A DNA stretch of 64,000 bases from Stenomitos frigidus ULC18 (GTDB lineage: Bacteria > Cyanobacteriota > Cyanobacteriia > Leptolyngbyales > Leptolyngbyaceae): contig NZ_PVWK01000079.1 of NCBI RefSeq assembly GCF_003003795.1, positions 29,773 through 93,772 on the forward strand, read 5' to 3'. Shown here in pieces: positions 35,719 through 45,019 of this stretch (position 1 is the first letter of the stretch; every line of letters begins with the position of its first letter). The position numbers were made by a program, and so were the translations under genes. The notes beneath the pieces are model-generated. The model was not told where the DNA came from, did not search any database, and was given only the letters and a program-made list of their open reading frames with translations.

Positions 35719-36507
35719 TCAGACAGTGGGAACCCCAGATGCGTGCTGTAGATTGTGGAGAAACTCCGCCAGTGTCAGATCAAAAAATTGCGCCTTGCCC
35801 GTCTCGCCTGCCAGCACCTTGAAGGGCAAATCGGGTTCTCCTAAATGATCAATGACCAGGGATGCGCCCGTAAAGTCTTGTGCCTGGGTATAGCCATTCA
35901 CAGTAATCACAGTCGCTAACGCTGCCTGCCTCGCCGACTGCAACCCAGCATGGGAGTCTTCAAACGCCAGACAGTCTTGAGGATCTAACTGCATGGCTTG
36001 CAACGCATAGTGGTAAATATCTGGAGCTGGCTTTTTAGCAGGCACAATGTCCCCGGCTGCAATCACCTCAAACCAATCAAGGCTGTCGGGAGCCAGCGCG
36101 GTCTGTAGCAGAGCCGTCACGTTGGCAGGTGTGGTTGTGGTCGCGATCGCCAACCGTAGCCCCTGCTCACGCGCTGCCTGCAGCAGCCGTTTCACGCCCG
36201 GACGCAGTGGTACTACACTCGCCTCTATGAGCTGTGTGTAGTGTGCTGTTTTCGCTTTGTGCAAGGCGGCAATCCATTCACGACGATCGCCGGGTGGCTC
36301 AAAGTTGGGATGATCTGTGGTCAGATACCGCTGAATCCGCTCCTTGCCACCTGTAACGGACAGCAGTTCACCATATCGCTCAACCGACCAATCCCAATCT
36401 AGACCCGCCTCGGCAAACGCACGATTAAACGCAACGCGATGCCCGTCGCGCTCGGTATCGGCTAACGTACCATCAACATCAAAAATTAGTGCTTGGAGTT
36501 TAGACAT
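35719..36507 (-). CDS. HAD-family hydrolase, CbbY/beta-phosphoglucomutase-like
   Basis: The protein has 262 residues. The HAD motif I is F-D-V-D-G-T-L-A-D-T-E (D10, D12). Motif II is A-T-T-T-T, motif III is the Lys in P-A-K-K-P-A-P-D-I-Y, and motif IV is A-F-E-D-S-H-A-G. The N-terminal D-T-E-R-D-G-H-R-V-A-F-N and the helical cap are like CbbY. It probably dephosphorylates a sugar phosphate such as xylulose 1,5-bisphosphate; substrate assignment is by family resemblance only. Confidence 0.9.
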   Translation of the reverse strand: MSKLQALIFDVDGTLADTERDGHRVAFNRAFAEAGLDWDWSVERYGELLSVTGGKERIQRYLTTDHPNFEPPGDRREWIAALHKAKTAHYTQLIEASVVPLRPGVKRLLQAAREQGLRLAIATTTTPANVTALLQTALAPDSLDWFEVIAAGDIVPAKKPAPDIYHYALQAMQLDPQDCLAFEDSHAGLQSARQAALATVITVNGYTQAQDFTGASLVIDHLGEPDLPFKVLAGETGKAQFFDLTLAEFLHNLQHASGVPTV

Positions 36508-36582
36508 GGGATGAGTGCGATAAGAAGTGTTGAGTTTTGAGTGGAGCAGAAACGTCTAGGTGTTTCTGCCTGCTAACACCTA

Positions 36583-37761
36583 TCAATCTTCGCCGATCGA
36601 GGGATCGTCTGCTGGCCCAGTTTCAGTCTGTTCTGTAGGCAACGAGTGTGGGCGTAAGTCCGTTTCACTGGTAACAGCCGCAACAGCAGCATCTGACGGT
36701 TGTGGCACAAACGATGGAGACAAGCGCTTTTGATGCTGTACGCCCCATCGATCCATCACGTCCTCTATTAAGACCCGACGAAGCCAAATTTGGCTGACAA
36801 CAGTGAGTGGAAGCGCCAGCGCCAACCCTAAAAAGCCAAAAACAGTTGCAAAAAAGACTTGCGCCAACAAGGTGGCCGCAGGTAACAGTGCTACTTGCTG
36901 TGCCATCACGTAAGGGGTCAGCAAGTTACTCTCAAACTGCTGAATCGCAATATAGAGAACAAACACAAGCAGTGACTTCACGGGCGAGTCTAGTAACGCT
37001 GTCGCCATAGGCAGCACGACGCTTAGCGTGGGACCAATGTTGGGAATGAAATTGAGCAGCCCTGCGAGAATGCCCTGTGCTAGCGCTGCTTTCACTCCCA
37101 GTAACGCTAGCCCAACGCTACTGAGCACCGCAACGACACTCATGCTGATCAGTGCACCAACAATCCATCGTCCCAGTGAAAATTCGCACTCTTTCAGAAT
37201 GCCATCGACTCGGTGACGATAGAACGCTGGAAACAGGCGGATAAACCCTCGCCGATAGGCCGATGGGTTGATCAGCAGCATCAACCCCAAGACCAGCACT
37301 AGTAAGATATTGACGACCACGCCTAGCGAACTGGAAAAGAACGCAAACGAACCACCGAGTAAGCGGTTGACATAGGGCTGTAGCTGTTCGCCCAAGCTCC
37401 CAAGATTGGGTAAATAGGCACTGATCGATGGTGGCACGAAGTGACTTAAATTATTTGTCCAAACGTTCAACCGTTCAACGCCTGCCGGTACCAGCACGAT
37501 CAAGTCTTGAAACTGCGCTGCAAAGGGCGGCACGATGAGTAGAAAGAACGCAATCAGCGTCGATAGAAAACAAATGACGCTGAGCAAGACTGCCCCGGAG
37601 CGCCGCAACCCTGCCTCTTGAAAGCGACGCGACAGCAAATTTAAGCTATTTGCTAGCACCACTGCCGCAAACACCAACAGCAACACCTGACGAATCTGCC
37701 AGAGAATATAGAGGCTGACAGCGACAACGAGAAAACCAAGCCATTGACCCAAATTCACCAT
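36583..37761 (-). CDS. AI-2E family (UPF0118/PerM-like) membrane transporter
   Basis: The protein has 392 residues from the ATG at 37761 (GGAG 4 bases upstream); a TTG at 37803 is possible. Several transmembrane helices are seen. The family motifs include L-L-N-F-I-P-N-I-G-P near residue 250 and Q-Q-F-E-S-N-L-L-T-P-Y-V in the last third. The acidic Pro/Thr-rich C-tail is cytoplasmic. Members export small molecules or exchange ions; the substrate is unknown. Confidence 0.92.
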   Translation of the reverse strand: MVNLGQWLGFLVVAVSLYILWQIRQVLLLVFAAVVLANSLNLLSRRFQEAGLRRSGAVLLSVICFLSTLIAFFLLIVPPFAAQFQDLIVLVPAGVERLNVWTNNLSHFVPPSISAYLPNLGSLGEQLQPYVNRLLGGSFAFFSSSLGVVVNILLVLVLGLMLLINPSAYRRGFIRLFPAFYRHRVDGILKECEFSLGRWIVGALISMSVVAVLSSVGLALLGVKAALAQGILAGLLNFIPNIGPTLSVVLPMATALLDSPVKSLLVFVLYIAIQQFESNLLTPYVMAQQVALLPAATLLAQVFFATVFGFLGLALALPLTVVSQIWLRRVLIEDVMDRWGVQHQKRLSPSFVPQPSDAAVAAVTSETDLRPHSLPTEQTETGPADDPSIGED

Positions 37762-37845
37762 GAACTCCAAAAAGAAACGGGAATGAACATTGCTTGCTGT
37801 CAAATGGTAAAGCAGTAAACGGTCAAGCGTTCAAACAATATCCTT

Positions 37846-38052
37846 TTATGGCACTCTTTCACCGTTCTGTCTTCCGTTACGTCCTTGCTGCCAGCGCCAA
37901 CCGAGCGTGAGGGCGGCGATCACGGCCGGTAGCCATACTGCAATCAGCACAGACGTTGTTGTCGGCGGAATAGCTAAAGCGGGTGCGCCATATTTGATGG
38001 CGATCGATAACCCAACAGAGAGCACTAAAACCTTGAAAATCAACCCAATCAT
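37846..38052 (-). CDS. Small two-helix membrane protein
   Basis: The protein has 68 residues from the ATG at 38052 (AGGA 5 bases upstream). Two hydrophobic helices (about 3-22 and 34-52) are separated by P-P-T-T-T-S, with a basic tail. I do not recognise the family, but the composition, ribosome site and fit between neighbours support a real gene. It lies upstream of the AI-2E gene on the same strand. Confidence 0.6.
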   Translation of the reverse strand: MIGLIFKVLVLSVGLSIAIKYGAPALAIPPTTTSVLIAVWLPAVIAALTLGWRWQQGRNGRQNGERVP

Positions 38053-38256
38053 TGGCATCCTAAGCAAACGACAGCGGTAAACAATGTCTTAGCGCACTGA
38101 TACCCAAGCAGATACCCAACTAGAAATGATGCACTGTCACAGTCTTTCTAGGGTAGTTCTCTTTACAAACCATCGTCCCTTAAAAAGGAATGTCTGGCAG
38201 GTACGCGCAAACTTGTGTTATGTTTGACGACGGTGCTTGAATTAGCACAAAACAGC

Positions 38257-38328
38257 GGGTTGCTAGCTCAGTGGTAGAGCATTCGGCTTTTAACCGACTG
38301 GTCCCGGGTTCGAATCCCGGGCAACCCA
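38257..38328 (+). tRNA. trnK-TTT: tRNA-Lys (anticodon TTT)
   Basis: The acceptor arm GGGTTGC pairs with GCAACCC. A D arm (GCTC/GAGC) is present. The anticodon arm reads TCGG-CTTTTAA-CCGA with anticodon TTT, and the T arm CCGGG-TTCGAAT-CCCGG is perfect. The discriminator is A at 38328, and CCA is not encoded. Confidence 0.98.
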
Positions 38329-38362
38329 TTGACACAGAAGCTTGGTCATTGAGTCTCATTGC

Positions 38363-40699
38363 TCAAACTTGCTCAGCTTGCGGGCTCTCCTGGCTTGACT
38401 CGCTCACCGCAACAGTGGTAAATGGCATTGGTAAAACAGGTGTTGCTTCGATCGCTGGCACAATCCACTGACTGGCCCGATTGAGCGCATAAAAACCGCC
38501 GCAGAGCAGTAAGCGATCGCCCACTTGCACATCGCTGGCGCCATCTGGAAAGCGAATAAACTTGCCTTCTCGCCTAATGGCCTGGATCAGAACGCCAAAT
38601 TGTCGTCGAATATGTAATTCTGCCAGCGTTTTGCCAGCAACAGGGCTAGTATCAGGCACCAGCAACCACTGACACGAGGCATTCTCTGTCGGTACGGCGG
38701 CTTCGCCTTTGGCCAATTCGTCAAAGGCGGCAAGTTCAGCGGTCTCTCCCACAACTAGGAGGCGATCGCCTGACTGCAAAGCCGTCTTCGCGTCAGGGTA
38801 ATCTAGCTCTTCGCCATCGGCTCGTTGGATCGCCATGAGGCTCACGCCAGTCAAGCGACGTAAATCAGTTTCTTCTACAGTCATGCCAATCAGTGGCGAA
38901 GCGGGCGGCAATGGATACCAGCGGTTGTTCATCTCCTGGGTTGCTTCCTTAAGCTCCCGTGAGACCTGATAAGAAGGCTTTTCAGACCGTAGATCCAGAT
39001 AGTGCGAATTGCGAATCTGCTGCACTTCACGCTGAATGACCGGCAGCGGCAAGCCAACACCTGTCAACAGATGGGAGGACAATTCTAAACTGGCTTCAAA
39101 CTCAGGCTGTACGACTTCTTTGGCACCTAGTTGGTACAGCAATTCAATATCTTTATCCTGGTTTGCTCGAACGACCACATCTAAATCAGGAGCCAGCTCT
39201 AAACAGCGCTTGAGACAGAGACGAGTGCTCATCGGGTCGGGTAAGGTAATCGCCATTCCCTGCGCCGTACTCACTCCTGCCTTCTCCAGCACGTGCAAGC
39301 TGGCTGCATTGCCGTAGACATAGGCAATACCAGCCTCGCGCACCTCCTGTATCCGGCTCTCTGACTGGTCAATCACAATTACGGGGTAGCTATGTTCGCG
39401 CAATAGCTGCACAATGTTGCGGCCCACTTGCCCATAGCCGCAAACCACCACGTGATTTTGCGTTGGTAGCTCGTCCGCAATCTCCAGGGCAACGTCGGTG
39501 CGCTCCAGATATCCTTTCAGCCAGGGGAGCGATTCTGCCCAAGCAAAAAACTGAGGGATAAAGCGCAGAATAAACGGCGTTAATACCAGCGTTACGGCTG
39601 TTGTGCCTAAGATTAGCAAGTAGACGCGGCGAGAAACCAACCCTAACGATTGCCCTTCACTTGCCAGTACAAAGGAGAACTCCCCAATTTGAGCCAGCCC
39701 TAAGCCTGTAATCAAGGCCGTTTTAAGCGGGTAGCGAAAGATGACGACTAACGGGGTCACAATCAGAAACTTGCCTACAAAGACGAGCGCTACTAAGCCC
39801 AGAATCAGCTCCAGATTATTCCACAGAAAGATGGGGTCAATCAGCATGCCGATCGCGGCGAAAAATAAGCAGGCAAAAATATCCCGTAGCGGCTCGACAT
39901 AGTTCAGAGTTTGATCGGCATACTCGACTTCCGAAATCATCAGACCCGCGACAAAAGCGCCCATTTCGATCGACAACCCCAGATGCTCAGTCAGCAACGC
40001 AATGCCCAAGCAAATCGCTACCACGCCCAACAAAAACAGTTCTCGGCTTTCTGTACGTGCTAACAAACGCAACAGCGGTGGAATCACCCAGATCCCCGCA
40101 ACTACGGCGCCCAGGCCCAAAAGCCCTGTCTGTAAAAGCGCCCAGCCGATCGCCAGTCCGACTTCTTCTATAGGCTTATCCAGTGCAGGAAGGACTGCCA
40201 GCATCACGCCCAGCGCTAGATCTTGCACCACTAAAATACCCAGCATCACCTGCCCGTGAGGCGTTGCGGTTTCATTGCGCTCCATCAGGCACTTCAGCAC
40301 CACGGCAGTGGATGAGAGGGAGAGAATAGCCCCCAGGAAAACCCCTTGAGCGGGTGATGTCACCCAGCCCATTCCTAGCGATACCATTGCTGTAACTGCG
40401 ATCGTAAGCACAATCTGCAAGCCGCCGCCGCCGAGGCTGATGCCCTTAACCTTTCTCAATTCTGAAAAAGAAAACTCAACCCCTAAAGCAAAGAGCAAAA
40501 AGGCGACTCCAAACTGTGCCAGTGTCTCAACCTGGACGAGCTCTTTGATCAACCCCAAACCAGCTGGCCCAACGACCATACCTGCTAACAGGTAGCCCAG
40601 TAAAATCGGTTGTCGCAACACCGCTGCCAGGATGCCACCTGCTGCTGCTGCTGCTAGCACTGTGACCAAATCAACAATTAGCCGGAAGTCTTCTTGCAC
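38363..40699 (-). CDS. CPA2-family cation:proton antiporter with TrkA domains
   Basis: The protein has 778 residues. About 12 transmembrane helices span 1-390 (L-L-G-Y-L-L-A-G near the start, L-G-V-E-F-S-F-S-E-L-R). A TrkA-N NAD-binding domain follows, starting V-V-C-G-Y-G-Q-V-G-R at about 420. Then come two TrkA-C domains (S-L-M-A-I-Q-R-A-D-G and G-V-L-I-Q-A-I-R-R-E). This is the layout of KefB/KefC- and NapA-type K+ or Na+/H+ antiporters. The ion is not settled. The gene ends 34 bp from tRNA-Lys on the opposite strand. Confidence 0.94.
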   Translation of the reverse strand: MQEDFRLIVDLVTVLAAAAAGGILAAVLRQPILLGYLLAGMVVGPAGLGLIKELVQVETLAQFGVAFLLFALGVEFSFSELRKVKGISLGGGGLQIVLTIAVTAMVSLGMGWVTSPAQGVFLGAILSLSSTAVVLKCLMERNETATPHGQVMLGILVVQDLALGVMLAVLPALDKPIEEVGLAIGWALLQTGLLGLGAVVAGIWVIPPLLRLLARTESRELFLLGVVAICLGIALLTEHLGLSIEMGAFVAGLMISEVEYADQTLNYVEPLRDIFACLFFAAIGMLIDPIFLWNNLELILGLVALVFVGKFLIVTPLVVIFRYPLKTALITGLGLAQIGEFSFVLASEGQSLGLVSRRVYLLILGTTAVTLVLTPFILRFIPQFFAWAESLPWLKGYLERTDVALEIADELPTQNHVVVCGYGQVGRNIVQLLREHSYPVIVIDQSESRIQEVREAGIAYVYGNAASLHVLEKAGVSTAQGMAITLPDPMSTRLCLKRCLELAPDLDVVVRANQDKDIELLYQLGAKEVVQPEFEASLELSSHLLTGVGLPLPVIQREVQQIRNSHYLDLRSEKPSYQVSRELKEATQEMNNRWYPLPPASPLIGMTVEETDLRRLTGVSLMAIQRADGEELDYPDAKTALQSGDRLLVVGETAELAAFDELAKGEAAVPTENASCQWLLVPDTSPVAGKTLAELHIRRQFGVLIQAIRREGKFIRFPDGASDVQVGDRLLLCGGFYALNRASQWIVPAIEATPVLPMPFTTVAVSESSQESPQAEQV

Positions 40700-40982
40700 T
40701 GCAATTTAATGTTAAAAAACGTATCGTTGCTTCTCACTTTCAGAATACAAACTTTTCGGAGCCAGCGGGGAATGTTTGAGCGTCAATTCTTGGCACGATC
40801 GCCCATTAGGGACAGCGTTTACTGACTTTTTTCGACCCTGTTCTACTTGTCAGCAGAGATCTAGCAGGCGCTGACTCAAGCGATACCCGCACTTTTGTCC
40901 TGAATCATCATTTAAGTGTAGAAACAGTAGCCGAGGGACGCTATTCTATCTGCCAAGGCGACAACTAAGCGGAACTGATGCT

Positions 40983-41936
40983 ATGCCCATTCCACGTCAG
41001 ATTGATCAAGCGTTACAAGAGCGCCTGTCCACAGCAAGTCTTCCGGCCACTGGTAAAAGACCTTGGTATCGTGCTCAAAGGATGACGCAGGTAGCGCTGA
41101 CTGCTCTGGCGATCGCAACAGCAGTGCTTGCTCTTGCTTCTTCTGTAAAAGCGCTGCAAGTCCAGGTGGCACCCAGCAAACCTCAGTTAGGCGACACACT
41201 ATCTGTAACCGTTGAGTCCGGTACTAATGGCCATACAGTGCCAGTAGTGATCTTGGGCAAGCGAACCTATAGCACCTTTCCAATGAGCAACAATCGGTTT
41301 CGGGCACTGCTACCAACCACACCCCTTGACAAACCAGGGATCCTACAGCTTCAGGTAAAGAGCGGGGATGAAACTGCCAATGTCGCCTTGCAGCTCCGGA
41401 CTCGCAAATTTCCGACCCAATCAATCTGGCTTCCCCCTGGCAAAGATCAGGATTTATCTGATTTTGAATTCAATCGTGTCGATGCCTTCAAGAAACTTGT
41501 CACACCCCAAAAGTTTTGGAGTGGTCCCTTTCTCAAACCAAACAATGGCCCTATCACCACCATATACGGCGTTCGTCGTTACTACAACGGCAAATTTGCC
41601 AATGATTACTATCATCGTGGCGTCGATTATGCAGGAGCCTATGGTTCACCCATCATTGCTCCTGCTGCCGGACAAGTTGCCCTGGTGGGGCAAGAGTCAA
41701 AGGGCTTTGTGATTCATGGCAACTGCATTGGCATTGATCATGGTCAGGGCGTAGAAAGCATCTTCTTGCACTTGAGCCGCATTTTGGTGAAAGACGGTGA
41801 GTTTGTCAAAGCGGGTCAAGTGATTGGTGCTTTGGGCGCAACAGGTGCTGCTACTGGGCCTCACCTCCACTGGGGCCTGTATGTCAACGGTCAGGCAATT
41901 GATCCGGCACCCTGGCGAAAGCAAGGGTTTGAATAA
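40983..41936 (+). CDS. M23 family (LytM-type) cell-wall metallopeptidase
   Basis: The protein has 317 residues. A cytoplasmic N-tail precedes a transmembrane segment or signal (about 38-58). A beta-rich domain follows, then the M23 domain: H211-R-G-V-D215 and H294-L-H296-W-G carry the zinc ligands and catalytic His. The peptidase site is complete, so it should cut peptidoglycan cross-links in the periplasm, as in cell division or septum maturation. The next gene follows 105 bp later. Confidence 0.93.
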   Translation: MPIPRQIDQALQERLSTASLPATGKRPWYRAQRMTQVALTALAIATAVLALASSVKALQVQVAPSKPQLGDTLSVTVESGTNGHTVPVVILGKRTYSTFPMSNNRFRALLPTTPLDKPGILQLQVKSGDETANVALQLRTRKFPTQSIWLPPGKDQDLSDFEFNRVDAFKKLVTPQKFWSGPFLKPNNGPITTIYGVRRYYNGKFANDYYHRGVDYAGAYGSPIIAPAAGQVALVGQESKGFVIHGNCIGIDHGQGVESIFLHLSRILVKDGEFVKAGQVIGALGATGAATGPHLHWGLYVNGQAIDPAPWRKQGFE

Positions 41937-42041
41937 CTTTATGTTTGAAGCGTGATTAAGTTGATACTGAACGTGGATTCTGGGGCAAGATTATTCAAGG
42001 CTAATCGTCGAAAAACGGCGCTGCGGAGTTTAGAAAGCATT

Positions 42042-42593
42042 ATGAGCATTGAAAAGATCGTGGAGCAGGCGTTGCAAGACGGCTATCTGACTCCAGCAAT
42101 GGAAGCAGAAGTTGGCAGAATTTGTGACACGGCATCAGAATTGTCGATCGAGGAATACATGGCGCTCGATCGACTGATGGGAGCGCTACTAACGGGGGAA
42201 GTGGTGGCCGTTCCCCGTAAGCAGTTTATCAATGTCATGGAAGAACTGGTGCTCACAGAGGCAATCGCTCGTGTGGCTGAAATTGAGGCGACGAGCGATC
42301 GCACCCTCGATTTAGGTGACATTGCGGCCTATGCACTCAACCGCTTACCGCCCCTTTATGCCACAACCGAAGAAGGGGCAACCTACCAGCGTCAACGAGC
42401 AAAAGAAGAGCTTCAAGGCTTGATTGCTCAACAAGTGGGTGAAGCGATCGCCCGCAACCTCGATCGTCCCGAATTCTTCCCAGAACGGCAAGCACTTGGC
42501 AAGAACTCTGGTGATGAAATTCTGACCCAGGTTAGTGCCTTGCTTCAGGCGTATGCACCCAGCTTCGAACCACAGCCAGGGGTAACGCACTAA
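42042..42593 (+). CDS. ComFB-family (late competence) protein
   Basis: The protein has 183 residues from the ATG at 42042. The longer reading from 41952 has no Shine-Dalgarno support. Residues about 65-130 match the ComFB pattern (F-I-N-V-M-E-E-L-V, then A-A-Y-A-L-N-R-L-P-P-L-Y-A-T-T). The zinc-binding cysteines of the Bacillus-type protein are absent; only one Cys is present, near the start. In cyanobacteria ComFB proteins bind c-di-AMP or c-di-GMP and affect competence and phototaxis. No other competence gene is nearby. Confidence 0.85.
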   Translation: MSIEKIVEQALQDGYLTPAMEAEVGRICDTASELSIEEYMALDRLMGALLTGEVVAVPRKQFINVMEELVLTEAIARVAEIEATSDRTLDLGDIAAYALNRLPPLYATTEEGATYQRQRAKEELQGLIAQQVGEAIARNLDRPEFFPERQALGKNSGDEILTQVSALLQAYAPSFEPQPGVTH

Positions 42594-42754
42594 CTAGCCT
42601 AGCCATGCTTCAACCGTAGATCGATTGCCAGACAGCGTTATCCACGCAGGGTGCAGTATAGCCTCTAGCATTCAAGCAAAGTGTCAGCGTCACGCACCCA
42701 GCAAAGAGGTTAATGTCATACATCAATACACGTAGACTCTAGACAGCAGACTGC

Positions 42755-42808
42755 AATCTGATTGAGATCTGCCTGACGTTTTTCAGTCAGGCAGATCTCA
42801 ATCAGATT
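42755..42808. terminator. Perfect 23-bp stem hairpin between convergent genes
   Basis: Arms at 42755-42777 and 42786-42808 are perfectly complementary (AATCTGATTGAGATCT... outward), with an 8-base loop GTTTTTCA. Neither side has a T tract. It can stop transcripts from both sides, but a perfect stem of this length is unusual for a terminator. Confidence 0.6.
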
Positions 42809-42868
42809 TAACCGCTTACAGTCCACGAGTCTGTCGCTCATCGCTAGTAGGCTATGGGTAAAGCAGGC

Positions 42869-43453
42869 CTATGGGCGAACATCCACCGGCGTCCCTGGAG
42901 CAATCTGGTCGTACAGTGCTATGACGTCGCGGTTACGCATGCGGATGCAACCGTGCGAAACCGCCTGCCCAATCAGCTCTTCCTGATTGGTACCGTGGAA
43001 ACCAATATGAGTACGCCCCTCATACAAGAAGCCAATCCATCGTTTACCTAATGGGTTGGCAGGGCCAGGTGGAATTACTTCACCTGTAATTGGGTGTTGC
43101 CATTTAGGATCTCGCTGCATTTCCAGAACCTGGAAAGAGCCGATTGGTGTCTCCCAACCCGCTTGCCCGATCGCAATCGGGTAGCTGGTCACTAATGTCT
43201 GCTCTCGATAGAGCTGCACCTGACGATCGCTTAAATCAATTACTAGCTTCGCGCTGCTTTTTGGGGGTGGGGTCAGAGCCTTGATGCTGTTGCTTTGGCC
43301 CCCTTTCAGTTTCATTGTCCGTGCATTAGGGGGAGTGGCTTGAGCATCTGCCGTCCATGCTCGCCACTGGATGCCAAGCAGCACCAGTGTGGCCCCTAGA
43401 CACAGAAGCATCACACTACGAGACAGGCGATCATCGCGAACAGTTACAGTCAT
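42869..43453 (-). CDS. L,D-transpeptidase (YkuD), membrane-anchored
   Basis: The protein has 194 residues from the ATG at 43453; a TTG at 43468 is possible. A transmembrane anchor lies at about 13-30. The YkuD domain follows with I-G-F-H-G-T and the catalytic S-H167-G-C169-I-R-M. It forms 3-3 cross-links in peptidoglycan or attaches proteins to it, outside the cytoplasmic membrane. Confidence 0.94.
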   Translation of the reverse strand: MTVTVRDDRLSRSVMLLCLGATLVLLGIQWRAWTADAQATPPNARTMKLKGGQSNSIKALTPPPKSSAKLVIDLSDRQVQLYREQTLVTSYPIAIGQAGWETPIGSFQVLEMQRDPKWQHPITGEVIPPGPANPLGKRWIGFLYEGRTHIGFHGTNQEELIGQAVSHGCIRMRNRDVIALYDQIAPGTPVDVRP

Positions 43454-43842
43454 CGTCTCTTCACTCAACAGCCTTCTCTCTAATCTACTCCGACAAGGGT
43501 GAGACGATGCCTCATGAAGTGATATAGCTGTAGAACGAATGCGTTACGATCAAAGGTTTTGGCCGCTAGAGCGCCTGTAGTAAGCGTTGGGATCATGACG
43601 TATCAAGGGTTCCCTTTCTGAGAACGGGTTACCTTTATGGATGCGCCAGAAAATTTGCAAGCAGACTTTATACTACCTTGATTTTTCAGACTAGATCCTT
43701 TCGTCAGAATGGGCACAATATGGACAAAGGTTTCGTTTAGGGTCTTGTAGGAGGATTCAGGAATCTCGGTTGAGTTTGGTGTAACTAACCGTAATTCCAC
43801 GCATAAATCGTGCAATGTGAACTGAAGGCAAGAGGAGTGGAT
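43454..43842. other. 389-bp divergent intergenic region
   Basis: It lies between the YkuD gene and the small membrane protein. A 70-codon reverse frame (43603-43815) has no domain and is probably chance. An AGGAG ribosome site ends the region. Confidence 0.5.
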
Positions 43843-44016
43843 ATGTTCGAGAAATTACTACTAGCCGCGACCATTACGTTCTCGCTCAATTTGTTTATTG
43901 GCATGAGCGTTCAGTCTACAAAGCAGTCATCCGTTATTACTCAACCAGCACCCCGTTCTGTCTCTATCGCCAAAGCGGAGAACGCTATCCCTTCTTTGTG
44001 GAGCTTGTTTCAGTAA
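43843..44016 (+). CDS. Small membrane protein ahead of sigG
   Basis: The protein has 57 residues from the ATG at 43843 (AGAGGAG upstream). One N-terminal hydrophobic stretch (about 4-23; L-L-A-A-T-I-T-F-S-L-N-L-F-I-G) is a signal or anchor, followed by a Ser/Thr/Pro-rich tail. Its last codons and stop lie in the first unit of the 21-bp array at 43997. No family is recognised. Because sigG follows 162 bp later, a role in the same regulatory unit is possible but not shown. Confidence 0.55.
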   Translation: MFEKLLLAATITFSLNLFIGMSVQSTKQSSVITQPAPRSVSIAKAENAIPSLWSLFQ

Positions 44017-44076
44017 GTGTGGAGCTTGTTTCAGTAAGTGTGGAGCTTGTTTCAGTAAGTGTGGAGCTTGTTTCAC
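43997..44076 (+). repeat. 21-bp tandem repeat, about 3.8 copies
   Basis: The unit TGTGGAGCTTGTTTCAGTAAG starts at 43997, 44018, 44039 and 44060. The last copy is partial and diverges at CACC. Each full copy contains the same in-frame TAA. The array covers the end of the small membrane protein gene and the leader of sigG. Confidence 0.95.
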
Positions 44077-44178
44077 CAAGAGGCATCACTAATTGGTAGC
44101 ATTAAGGCTGTAGTGGTGGGAACTTTGCTAGCGTCGGACATGTCATCAAACATGGAATGTCTGAGAGCAAAGTCATCC

Positions 44179-44832
44179 ATGAATCAGTCCCTTTCTGCCT
44201 CCTGGTCATCCATCAGGGCAGTCGATCCACCAGTACCAGCCGAAAAGCTTTCTAACGTTGATCTGGTGTTGCAATGTCAAGCTGGTCATCGCCCAGAGAA
44301 AGCTGCTTTTGCAGAGTTGCTCCGTCGTTATCAGTCTCATGTCGAGCGCGTACTCTACCACTTGGCTCCTGACTGGCAAGATCGCTCCGATCTCGTGCAA
44401 GAAGTGTGGATTCGAGTTTATCGCAACATCAAGCGCTTGCAAGATCCGATAAAATTTCGAGGCTGGCTGAGCCGGATTGCCACTAATCTTTTCTATGATG
44501 AACTTCGCAAACGTAAGCGCAACAGCCATCCGCTATCGCTAGATGCCCGTCTAACCGTTGAGGATGGTGAAATGGACTGGGAAATTGCCTCAGAAACACC
44601 CGGACCAGACGAAGAGTTGACGACGCGAGAGTTTTACGATCAGTTGCGATCGGCGATCGCCGATTTACCAGAAGTCTTTCGCACTACGATCGTACTGCGT
44701 GAGATTCAAGGTATGGCATATGAAGAAATTGCTGAGCTTACCGGTGTTTCGTTAGGTACCGTAAAATCCAGAATTGCCAGAGCGCGTTTACGGCTGCAGT
44801 CTCAACTCCAAAGTTATCTGGATGGCAACTGA
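44179..44832 (+). CDS. sigG: ECF-type RNA polymerase sigma factor, SigG-like
   Basis: The protein has 217 residues from the ATG at 44179. A reading from a GTG at 44059 would start inside the tandem repeat. Region 2 has L-L-R-R-Y-Q-S-H-V, D-L-V-Q-E-V-W-I-R-V-Y-R-N-I, and F-R-G-W-L-S-R-I-A-T-N-L-F-Y-D. Region 4 has L-P-E-V-F-R-T-T-I-V-L-R-E, then E-E-I-A-E-L-T-G-V-S-L-G-T-V-K-S-R. It should direct RNA polymerase to stress promoters. The membrane anti-sigma gene follows 187 bp later, the arrangement known for cyanobacterial sigG. Confidence 0.93.
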   Translation: MNQSLSASWSSIRAVDPPVPAEKLSNVDLVLQCQAGHRPEKAAFAELLRRYQSHVERVLYHLAPDWQDRSDLVQEVWIRVYRNIKRLQDPIKFRGWLSRIATNLFYDELRKRKRNSHPLSLDARLTVEDGEMDWEIASETPGPDEELTTREFYDQLRSAIADLPEVFRTTIVLREIQGMAYEEIAELTGVSLGTVKSRIARARLRLQSQLQSYLDGN

Positions 44833-45019
44833 TGATCAGACTGGCAGAAGCGGGTAATTTTTTTGTTAAGACTATCGCCTCTGTGAGTAATTCAAGGTTT
44901 ACTGATGATCAGGCTAGATGATTTTTCCGTTTGCTCTATGTTTACTTTTGACCCTTGCGTTTCTGCTGGCTTGTTTCTAAACACTGGTGCGCGCTCTCAA
45001 CACACGATGTGGTGCCGAA

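Noticed and set aside
43603..43815. 70-codon reverse frame
   Set aside because: It has no domain and lies across the expected promoter of the small membrane protein.
43997..44076. Possible CRISPR array
   Set aside because: The 21-bp units are directly adjacent with no spacers, and no cas gene is in the window.
44059..44178. N-terminal extension of SigG starting in the tandem repeat
   Set aside because: The extension has no conserved sequence, begins at a GTG created by the repeat, and the family start fits the ATG at 44179.
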